DNA of 24,621 nt from a virus: IMG/VR virus record IMGVR_UViG_3300047453_000137, positions 1 to 24,621 of that record, one strand, 5' to 3'. The position numbers and the translations under genes are program-made. Shown in pieces: positions 7,290 through 13,469 of the stretch; positions within the stretch are counted from its first letter, which is position 1; every line of letters starts with the position of its first letter. Under the pieces are notes generated by a model. The model saw only the letters and a program-made list of their open reading frames with translations. It made no database searches and was not told the origin of the DNA.

Positions 7290-8304
7290 AAAACTTATAC
7301 TTAAGAGTAGCTTTAATACTGTCATCGCGTTCAGTTGTTACACCTGTCCATACACTTGTATTAGTAACATCTGTATGATAGTAGAATCCTGTTTCTACAG
7401 GTCCTGCTGTATGTACTACACCAAGATATGTACCATCAGTTCCAAGGTCATCATTTAATACTTTATGTGCTGTAAACATTACTTCTTTAGAATAGTTGTA
7501 CATAACACCAAAGTCAACACGATCATCTTTTGCTAATCCTGTATTTTTGTCGTCCCATACTTCAACACCAAATCCTACCGGAATGCCATATCTACGCAAT
7601 ACTTGCGAACCTACAGCAACACCTTGTTGATTTAATTCATTGTTAGTGATGTTATTTTTATTACCAATTTGCATGTATGATAGTTCTGCATAACCTGCTA
7701 AACTTACAGTACCACCTAAGTATATTGTACTTGCTTCTGCATCATAACCTACAGCAAAACCAAATGGTAGATCTCTTTTTAGTCTATGTTCATCAAAGTC
7801 AAATTCATTATTGTTGTTCCATCCGCCAAAAGTAAGTACGATCTTTTCGTTATGATCAATTCTACTATTAGCTTCTGTAATAATAAGTGGTAAACCAATT
7901 TTAGCTGTCTTAGCAAATCCTAATCTTTGTGCATCTGTTTCGCCTACATAAAGTCTAGTATTTCCTAAACCAACACCAATTTGTTTTTCAACAATAGTAT
8001 TGTTTAATGTTGTGTCTAATGAATATTGAGAATCAAATCTAGTACTTGCTCCTGCCCAATCAATAGGACCGTCTAGTTCAGATTGTAGTCCTACAAACAC
8101 TTCTGCTCGTGTATCAAAATCTGAATCGTAAGTATCTGGGTCGTAAAATACTTCAATGTTTCCGTTAACAAACATTCCTGTTGGTAACGTTGGTGCTGAC
8201 TTTTCTAAATCAGTAACTCTTTCTTCAAGAGTCTTTGTGTCTGCAAATGCTTGAAATGATATCAAAGCGAAAAGAGCAGACAGAATAACTATAGTCCGTT
8301 TCAT
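7288..8304 (-). CDS. Phage-encoded outer-membrane porin, 338 aa
   Basis: The N-terminus MKRTIVILSALFALISFQAF followed by A/DTK is a textbook Sec signal peptide with a cleavage site near A21. A short coiled-coil (LEERVTDLEK, ~26-36) follows. Then come ~16 alternating beta segments typical of general porins, including GNIEVFYD, GNTRLYVGE, GGTVSLAGYAELSYM and FDFGVMYNYS-like strands. The last residues, SIKATLKYKF, end in Phe with alternating aromatic/hydrophobic residues, the beta-signal read by the BAM complex. It is most like the Gram-negative porin superfamily. RBS AAAGGAAAAT precedes the ATG. It sits alone between two terminators beside the capsid gene. The product would be exported to the host outer membrane rather than built into the virion; altering permeability or blocking superinfection are inferences. 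Confidence 0.85.
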   Translation of the reverse strand: MKRTIVILSALFALISFQAFADTKTLEERVTDLEKSAPTLPTGMFVNGNIEVFYDPDTYDSDFDTRAEVFVGLQSELDGPIDWAGASTRFDSQYSLDTTLNNTIVEKQIGVGLGNTRLYVGETDAQRLGFAKTAKIGLPLIITEANSRIDHNEKIVLTFGGWNNNNEFDFDEHRLKRDLPFGFAVGYDAEASTIYLGGTVSLAGYAELSYMQIGNKNNITNNELNQQGVAVGSQVLRRYGIPVGFGVEVWDDKNTGLAKDDRVDFGVMYNYSKEVMFTAHKVLNDDLGTDGTYLGVVHTAGPVETGFYYHTDVTNTSVWTGVTTERDDSIKATLKYKF

Positions 8305-8346
8305 TTTTATTTTCCTTTCGAAAATAGTTAGGGGTTTCTTCTGCGG

Positions 8347-8354
8347 TATTTAAC
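8347..8354 (-). promoter_or_regulatory. Possible late promoter core GTTAAATA
   Basis: Minus strand GGTTAAATACC lies ~45 nt upstream of the porin ATG and just downstream of the gp23 terminator. It has two mismatches to TATAAATA, so support is mainly positional. Confidence 0.4.
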
Positions 8355-8376
8355 CATATACCGAATGGTTAGCCAT

Positions 8377-8402
8377 AAAAAAAGGGCGACCTAAGCCGCC
8401 CT
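8377..8402 (-). terminator. Rho-independent terminator after gp23
   Basis: Minus-strand RNA: AGGGCGGC-TTAG-GTCGCCCT, an 8-bp GC-rich stem (one G-U pair) with a tetraloop, followed by seven T residues in total. It lies 28 nt beyond the gp23 stop and closes the capsid operon. Confidence 0.9.
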
Positions 8403-8429
8403 TTAGTATAGTTAAAAACTATATTCTGC

Positions 8430-9602
8430 TTACGAGAATGATAAGTTGTTGCTATTCACTTCAACTTTTTCAACGTAATCAGCCGCGTTACCTAAAGATG
8501 ACGCTGTGTTGTTTAACTCAACATATCCGTATCTAGTCATAAATGATACAACTGGTTCGAATGAAGTTGGGTCTAGTACAACACCTGAGCTCATTAGCGG
8601 AATGTATGGGCAATAGAATGCTGCCGCATCTGATTCACTTGAGCCTTTGTAGCCAACTAGTACATCGTCGTCTGCCGCATATGTATTAACATAGATCTTC
8701 ATAGCATTGTTTAATGTACCAACCATTTTAGTATTAGTTGGTGCTTCAAACGTACCTTCAGTTGTTCTTGCAAACGCTGAAGTTGTTGCTGATTGAAGGA
8801 CAGTTAAAATTGCTGGAGAAACAACAGCCCAGTTACCTGCGCCTCTACGTGTTCTTTGTGCAATTCTGTTTGCCGCTCTATTAATTAATACAGCTAATGC
8901 CGCATGTTCGTCACCGACGAATGTTGCAGTACCACTTACACCAGCTTGGTTGTAAGTATCAGTACCTGTACCTGCTAATGATGCTAATGAAGTTAATACT
9001 TCTTGATCAATCTCAGCTGTAATCTCTTGTGCAAGAGCTGCCATGATTTCTGCTTCAACATCAATACCGTGTTGTGACTGCGCATCTTGTGCAGATTCAA
9101 ACGTCCAGCGAGCTGACAATTTACGTGTCTTAGCTTCTACTGTTTGTTTTAGAATCTGAATGCTTAGTCTGTTACCAGCAACACCTTCTTTTGATGCTGT
9201 TGGATCTGCTTTACCATTTGCATTACCTGAATAGCCTTCAGCAATTTTGAATGGGCTTAAAGCCTCTTCGCCTGCTGCCGCTGATCCGCCTGCTGTACCT
9301 GTAAAGGCATCAGCGTAACGTACTCGTAATGTGTGGATTTGACCCACTGGTCCTGTCATAGGCTGAACACCAACGATCTCGTTCGCGATCACAGTTGGCA
9401 TTACACGTCTAATAACTGGTAAAATAACTCTATTTAGAGTTGCTACGTTGCCTGCAGAAGTTGCACCTGCTGTTGCACTCTCTGACAAATACTTTCTAGT
9501 ATTCTCAAGTGTTGCTTCCATAACAGATTTCTTATTTCCTGTTAATCCTTCAACTAGTGCACCTTTGGTCTCCTGCCAGCGACTTTCTAGTAGTTCTGAC
9601 AT
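8430..9602 (-). CDS. 23: Major capsid protein gp23, 390 aa
   Basis: This is the shell protein of the T4-type head. The N-terminus contains TLENTRKYLSESATAGATSA, in which L-S-E (Glu41) fits the gp21 cleavage consensus (I/L-x-E), and the mature start SATAGAT is typical of marine T4-like capsids. Downstream are NRVILPVIRRVMPTVIANEI, GPVGQIHTLRVRY and the C-terminal CPYIPLMSSGVVLDPTSFEP and TRYGY segments, all conserved in the HK97-fold gp23 family. At 390 aa it is much shorter than T4 gp23 (521 aa), apparently through reduced insertion domains. Ribosome site AAGGAGAT precedes ATG; it is 16 nt after gp22 and followed by a strong terminator. Confidence 0.96.
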   Translation of the reverse strand: MSELLESRWQETKGALVEGLTGNKKSVMEATLENTRKYLSESATAGATSAGNVATLNRVILPVIRRVMPTVIANEIVGVQPMTGPVGQIHTLRVRYADAFTGTAGGSAAAGEEALSPFKIAEGYSGNANGKADPTASKEGVAGNRLSIQILKQTVEAKTRKLSARWTFESAQDAQSQHGIDVEAEIMAALAQEITAEIDQEVLTSLASLAGTGTDTYNQAGVSGTATFVGDEHAALAVLINRAANRIAQRTRRGAGNWAVVSPAILTVLQSATTSAFARTTEGTFEAPTNTKMVGTLNNAMKIYVNTYAADDDVLVGYKGSSESDAAAFYCPYIPLMSSGVVLDPTSFEPVVSFMTRYGYVELNNTASSLGNAADYVEKVEVNSNNLSFS

Positions 9603-9618
9603 TTCATATCTCCTTAAA

Positions 9619-10728
9619 TTATATTCCAGCTAAACGCACAATGTCTACAACATTTCTGTTGAATTGTTCTGCGTCTGCTTGTCTACTAACGTTAGTTTGT
9701 GAACTTTGTTCACGGTTGCCTGTAACTTCTTTGCCTTCTGATAAAATTGCCTTTTTGGCTGGAGTATTCCCGTCTATTACTGCCGGTAGGTACTTGTCAA
9801 ACGCAGAACGTAGTTTTGCTGTTTGTACAGATTCCAGTAAGTCTGTCATAATCTCTTTCTGGTCTTTTGATAAAGGTCCAGTAAGTTCATTAAGTACGTC
9901 TTTTCTTTCTGCCGCTTCTACTAAACGCTTCTTCTCAGTTGCCTGAGATTCTGCTAATGCTTTAGCTTTAGTTGCAAATGTTTTTGCTTCACTAATTTGC
10001 TTATCTTTCATAGCGATAACATTAATTAGTTTTGCGGTTTCTGACGCTTCATTTAGGTAGCTTCCTGCGTATTCTGAAGCAAATGCTTCAAACAGTTTAC
10101 GCCCAAAATCGTTTCTTCGTGCTTCTTCAATATCTTCTTTAAGTTGTCCAATTTCTCCTTTAAGAGCTTTGTCAACTGTTTCTGATACTGCTTTAGCACT
10201 TCTTTCAACAAAGTTAGTTTTAACTTTCTTGAAGTGTTCTTTAGCTTCACGTACTAAACGTACTTTAGTTTCTGCTAAATCTTTTTTGTCTTCGTTAAAC
10301 TCTGCAAGTTCTTTTGCAAGTGCTTCTACAACAAATTCTTCTAGCTTGCCGAAGTTAACCGCCATTGCTTTTTGATCTTCATGTAGCTCACCAACTTCTT
10401 TAGTTAGTTGCTCCATAACAAATCCTTTTAGTTTCTCTGCGTTTTCACGCTGAGCAACTGCATATTTTGCACGGGCTTCTGCTAATTGTTTACGGTCATC
10501 CGCAAACTCAGCAATTTCTTCTGCTAAACGTTCTGATACAAGAGTATCAATGGCTTCAACCATTGTACCTTTGTCATGCTCATATTTCTTGGCAAATTCT
10601 TCACGTAGCTCTGATGTTACTTGCTGGCGATTCTCTTTGATCTTCGCGTCCCAAGCTTCTTGAATTTCGTTGCGCACTTCTTCCGTAACTACATCGTTTT
10701 CGAAAAGTGTTTTTAGTGCATCCAACAT
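9619..10728 (-). CDS. 22: Prohead core scaffolding protein gp22, 369 aa
   Basis: An almost entirely alpha-helical, Lys/Glu/Ala-rich protein with long heptad-like segments (e.g. residues ~35-210 and ~245-300), as expected for the major internal scaffold around which gp23 assembles. The C-terminal end (FNRNVVDIVRLAGI) resembles the conserved tail of marine gp22 proteins. The position between gp21 and gp23 is that of T4 gene 22. L-x-E type sites such as AILSEG may be gp21 cleavage points. Ribosome site GAGGAGAA precedes the ATG. It is longer than T4 gp22 (269 aa). Confidence 0.9.
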   Translation of the reverse strand: MLDALKTLFENDVVTEEVRNEIQEAWDAKIKENRQQVTSELREEFAKKYEHDKGTMVEAIDTLVSERLAEEIAEFADDRKQLAEARAKYAVAQRENAEKLKGFVMEQLTKEVGELHEDQKAMAVNFGKLEEFVVEALAKELAEFNEDKKDLAETKVRLVREAKEHFKKVKTNFVERSAKAVSETVDKALKGEIGQLKEDIEEARRNDFGRKLFEAFASEYAGSYLNEASETAKLINVIAMKDKQISEAKTFATKAKALAESQATEKKRLVEAAERKDVLNELTGPLSKDQKEIMTDLLESVQTAKLRSAFDKYLPAVIDGNTPAKKAILSEGKEVTGNREQSSQTNVSRQADAEQFNRNVVDIVRLAGI

Positions 10729-10743
10729 ATTATTTTCTCCTCG

Positions 10744-11379
10744 TTATTGGAGTTTGCTAATGATATTCACTAGCGATTCCTTTAGATACTTTTGTGCCTT
10801 TGGGTCTTGTTTTGTTGCCTGTGCCATTTCGTATGCCTTCATTCCGCCACGTGCATTCATTAAATGCTCGTAGATTGGTGTTGGGTAAGCGCCTGGCGCA
10901 CTTGGTTGCGCCACGACATCAACTGTTATAATTTCAAAGTCGGAGACTTGATTGCCTCCGTCTTCTGAAACGTTACCAGAGCCCCTACTGGAAACACCTA
11001 ATTTAACGCCGCTTTCCAGCATTGTTTCAACTAGTTTTCCCATAGGAGTTGGTAAAATTTTTAACTTGCCATAACCGTTTGGGCCATCCATCCAACAATC
11101 TGTTATCATGTGACTTACACGGTCTAAGTTAATATTAAGGCCTTCTGGATGATCAACTTCCCCGAGTACACTATATCCTCCGGATATTTGATCATTGAGA
11201 GTTTTGACAGCCCTACCAATTTCTTCTACAGGATACACACGTTGGTTTGCGTTACGCACACCGCCTTGTATACAAATACCTTTCATGTAAAGGTCTTTGC
11301 CTCCTTTGGAGTTATCGGTAGACTCAACGACTATGTTAGCCTGGTCGAATGTCAAGTGCTCTCTTAAAAAGTTGTTCAT
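10744..11379 (-). CDS. 21: Prohead core protein and maturation protease gp21, 211 aa
   Basis: Serine protease of the T4 prohead core (assemblin-like fold) that digests scaffold and trims gp23. Visible signatures are NQRVYP (45-50), GEVDHPE with the presumed catalytic His77, GVSSRGSG with the nucleophile among Ser130/131, and ITVDVVAQPSAPGA (151-164) with a conserved Asp. The length matches T4 gp21 (212 aa). Ribosome site AAGG lies ~11 nt before ATG. It is downstream of the acidic core protein and 15 nt before gp22, preserving the T4 order. Confidence 0.95.
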   Translation of the reverse strand: MNNFLREHLTFDQANIVVESTDNSKGGKDLYMKGICIQGGVRNANQRVYPVEEIGRAVKTLNDQISGGYSVLGEVDHPEGLNINLDRVSHMITDCWMDGPNGYGKLKILPTPMGKLVETMLESGVKLGVSSRGSGNVSEDGGNQVSDFEIITVDVVAQPSAPGAYPTPIYEHLMNARGGMKAYEMAQATKQDPKAQKYLKESLVNIISKLQ

Positions 11380-11394
11380 ACTAGTTCAACCTTA

Positions 11395-12372
11395 TTATTT
11401 GCCGACTATAGATTTTTTATTGTCAGCTGTTTCGCCTGCGCCTTTTTTCTCTGCGCCGTGGCCTTTTGGTTCAGCTTTCATTGACTTAGATGCTTTTCCG
11501 CCTGGTACGTTAACGTTCCCTGCTGTTTCATCTTTAGTAGTGTTTGCCGCTAATCCGCCAGTAGTTCCTTTAGTATCAGACTCTCCGCCAGCAACTATGT
11601 TACTTGCACTTCCGCCCATATCGTTAGAACCTGCTACAGTTGACTTAGCGTTTGCGCCGTTGTCGCCCATAGAAGCAGTTACTTTTTCAACATACTCTTT
11701 CATTACATCAATGTCTGACTTAGGCTCTTTTGATTCGTCAACTTCTTCGTCAGTAGTTTCATCTACTTCTTCGTCTGTTGCTTCTTCAACTGCTTCGTCA
11801 GTATCTTCTTCAGCTTCGCCAAAGTTATAAGCCTCTTCTTCAGGGGCTTCTTCATCACCAGCGTCCATATCGTCTCCAGCTTCTTCGCCTTCATCGCCAG
11901 CCATCATTTTTTCAAATTCAGCTTTTAGGTCATCTAGTGCATCTTCTAGGTCTTCAACACGATCTTCAACATCGCCTTCTTCACCTTCATCTTCTTCGCC
12001 TTCGTCGCCGTCAACTGCATCCTCGATGTCACCCATCATATCGTCTGCTGGGTCACCGCCCATGTCGTCGTCGCCTTCAACTTCAAATTCGTCAAGATCA
12101 AAGTTTTCATCAACTTTGTCTTCTTCAGAAGCTTCATCAACTTCTTCGTCAGTTGCTTCGTCTACTTCTTCGTCAGTAGTTTCATCAACTTCTTCATCAG
12201 TAGTTTCGTCGACTTCTTCGTCGGCTACTTCTTCTAAATCATTTTCTAAAATATTTTCGTAGATGTCTCTTGATTTCTCAACTACGATTTCGTGAAATAA
12301 TTCTTCAGCACCTGCTTTGTCTTCTGCAATTAGGCGCTCAAGCATTTCTTCAAACTTGTTGCGATCTGCCAT
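11395..12372 (-). CDS. Acidic prohead core protein (gp68-like position), 325 aa
   Basis: The N-terminus MADRNKFEEMLERLIAEDKA and following helix (...LFHEIVVEKSRDIYENIL) resemble proteins placed between gp20 and gp21 in marine T4-like phages and often called prohead core. It is extremely acidic, with tandem 8-residue repeats TTDEEVDE at residues ~51-81 (four copies) and again at ~197-213 (two to three copies). The C-terminal ~100 residues switch to Gly/Ser/Thr/Lys-rich, basic sequence. Its site corresponds to T4 genes 67/68, whose products are acidic core proteins. It has a strong ribosome site (AGGAGAAAAC) and a perfect late promoter. Assignment to gp68 is by position and composition. Confidence 0.7.
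   Translation of the reverse strand: MADRNKFEEMLERLIAEDKAGAEELFHEIVVEKSRDIYENILENDLEEVADEEVDETTDEEVDETTDEEVDEATDEEVDEASEEDKVDENFDLDEFEVEGDDDMGGDPADDMMGDIEDAVDGDEGEEDEGEEGDVEDRVEDLEDALDDLKAEFEKMMAGDEGEEAGDDMDAGDEEAPEEEAYNFGEAEEDTDEAVEEATDEEVDETTDEEVDESKEPKSDIDVMKEYVEKVTASMGDNGANAKSTVAGSNDMGGSASNIVAGGESDTKGTTGGLAANTTKDETAGNVNVPGGKASKSMKAEPKGHGAEKKGAGETADNKKSIVGK
11734..11786 (-). repeat. 24-nt tandem repeat encoding TTDEEVDE, distal copies
   Basis: Two to three near-identical 24-nt units (…TCTTCGTCAGTAGTTTC… on the plus strand) encode residues ~197-213 of the acidic core protein. They are the same unit as the cluster at 12131-12224, indicating internal duplication. Confidence 0.7.
12131..12224 (-). 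repeat. 24-nt tandem repeat encoding TTDEEVDE, proximal copies
   Basis: Four tandem 24-nt units in the coding sequence of the acidic core protein (residues ~51-81), differing mainly at synonymous or Thr/Ala positions. Confidence 0.8.
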
Positions 12373-12424
12373 TGTTTTCTCCTATAAAATTGTTACCTAT
12401 GGTAAGGCTGTCATTTGTATTTAC

Positions 12425-12432
12425 TATTTATA
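12425..12432 (-). promoter_or_regulatory. Late promoter core TATAAATA for the gp68-like/21/22/23 unit
   Basis: Exact T4 late consensus on the minus strand, ~53 nt upstream of the acidic core gene ATG. A second partial copy (GTAAATAC) directly adjoins it. It probably supplies the high expression needed for gp21-gp22-gp23, which show no closer promoter. Confidence 0.75.
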
Positions 12433-12451
12433 AGGAAAACTACGTAGATAT

Positions 12452-12472
12452 AGGCGTTTTTTGCGCCTTTTT
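12452..12472 (+). terminator. Hairpin with T-run, terminator-like on the plus strand
   Basis: AGGCG-(7 nt)-CGCCT followed by TTTT(T) reads as a small intrinsic terminator in the plus direction, although the flanking genes are on the minus strand. In the minus direction the stem lacks a U-tract. It may stop antisense transcripts, or simply mark the end of the 242-aa gene's mRNA. Confidence 0.4.
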
Positions 12473-12481
12473 GACTAGATG

Positions 12482-13210
12482 CTAGGAAAGATTGAATATT
12501 TCCTTAAAATCATCTACTAAAATGTGCTTCATATTGTCAAAAGTATTTAGTTCGTCAGGTATATAGTTATCAGGTAATATTATTCTATTAAATTCAATAT
12601 GTGGGTTTTCACGTAGTACAGCAATGGTTTGTCTCATCCAATTACCAAAAAAAGTTGCACCATCTGTTGATTTTTTGTAATTGCGTGTATTTGCAAAGAT
12701 ATTGTTTAATCTTTTACCGTCGTCTAAACCTTTGTAGTCAAAGCCTAGTATGTATATTTTTTCATATCCGTGTTGTGCGGCAAGCCATAATGCTGTGGGT
12801 CCGCTACTCCAACCTTTGCTAGGATTGAAAAAATTTAAGTTTTTTATACCTGAATATGATTTATTAGGATTTGTGTAAACTATATTATTGTTTTGATAAC
12901 CAGTACTTGTAATCTCTAGTATCATTTTTGTATCAACAGCAACTAGATAGTCTGGAGTAATACCGTTTCTGTATACAGCATTACATGCATATGTTTTACC
13001 TTGCTGTTGTAGTTCTTGAACGTCAATACTACTTCTACTTGTGCCATTACCTAGCACAAAGCCAATTTTACCTTTATTTGCTGTTTGCAATAACGTGTTT
13101 AATGGAACAGTGTTTTCACGAATAAGACGTTCACGCTTTTTGTTGCGTCTTTCTTCTCTAACTATTTTCCATTGTTGCTTAGTGTATTGACTCTTGTCTA
13201 TCTTTGGCAA
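12482..13210 (-). CDS. DUF115/sialyltransferase-like Rossmann-fold protein, 242 aa
   Basis: After a basic N-terminal tail (residues 1-33, KKRER), residues ~48-100 read IGFVLGNGTSRSSID...YACNAVYRNGITPDYLVAVD, the nucleotide-binding start of DUF115/MAF-type and Campylobacter Cst-like sialyltransferase folds. SSGPTALWLAAQHGYEKIYI (~135-154) followed by LGFDY matches the second conserved block of that group. Translation apparently starts at TTG (13210), directly after the TAG of the 81-aa gene, with GGGGGT upstream. Lying between portal and core genes, it may be a virion- or host-modifying glycosyltransferase-like enzyme. The family is fairly well supported; the substrate is unknown. Confidence 0.6.
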   Translation of the reverse strand: MPKIDKSQYTKQQWKIVREERRNKKRERLIRENTVPLNTLLQTANKGKIGFVLGNGTSRSSIDVQELQQQGKTYACNAVYRNGITPDYLVAVDTKMILEITSTGYQNNNIVYTNPNKSYSGIKNLNFFNPSKGWSSGPTALWLAAQHGYEKIYILGFDYKGLDDGKRLNNIFANTRNYKKSTDGATFFGNWMRQTIAVLRENPHIEFNRIILPDNYIPDELNTFDNMKHILVDDFKEIFNLS

Positions 13211-13456
13211 CTAGACCCCCGCTTCGGCATTGGCTGCCACTCCATACATTTGACGCACAAAATCTAATTCTTCTGCTTGTTCACTGTTATGTAGTTCAGA
13301 TGCCTTGCGGACTTTATTGATTTGACGAAGTGTTAACCGTGTCTTACGTGTATCATTATACTCAACTGGTGAGTCATCATCTCGCTCTTCATAGCGATCG
13401 TCTTCGATTGTGTCGAATGTTTCTTTGTCGTAGTAAAATAGTTCACGTAGTATCAT
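13211..13456 (-). CDS. gp67-position small protein, 81 aa
   Basis: A charged, helical protein with an acidic N-terminal half (TIEDDRYEERDDDSPVEYND) and a conserved-looking TRKTRLTLRQINKVRKASE core, followed by FVRQMYG. This TRLTLRQINK block is characteristic of small proteins immediately after gp20 in marine T4-like phages. In T4 this position holds gene 67, an 80-aa prohead core protein, so length and place agree, but sequence similarity to T4 gp67 is not evident by eye. The ATG lies only 5 nt downstream of a TATAAATA element. Confidence 0.6.
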   Translation of the reverse strand: MILRELFYYDKETFDTIEDDRYEERDDDSPVEYNDTRKTRLTLRQINKVRKASELHNSEQAEELDFVRQMYGVAANAEAGV

Positions 13457-13461
13457 GTTAG

Positions 13462-13469
13462 TATTTATA
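13462..13469 (-). promoter_or_regulatory. Late promoter core TATAAATA overlapping the gp20 stop codon
   Basis: Exact consensus on the minus strand; its TAA is the gp20 stop. With the usual T4 spacing, transcription would begin at or next to the A of the ATG at 13456, giving an essentially leaderless transcript. Confidence 0.6.

Noticed and set aside
10053-10250. Lys/Leu-rich 65-codon minus-strand frame inside gp22
   Set aside because: Overlaps gp22 in another frame on the same strand without a ribosome site; explained by coiled-coil codon composition.
12131-12224. CRISPR-like direct repeats
   Set aside because: The repeats are contiguous, in frame and encode an acidic peptide repeat; there are no spacers.
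11297-12262. Several plus-strand Ser-rich or Leu/Arg-rich frames opposite the acidic core gene
   Set aside because: They arise from the GAA/GAT repeats read on the other strand and have no translation signals.
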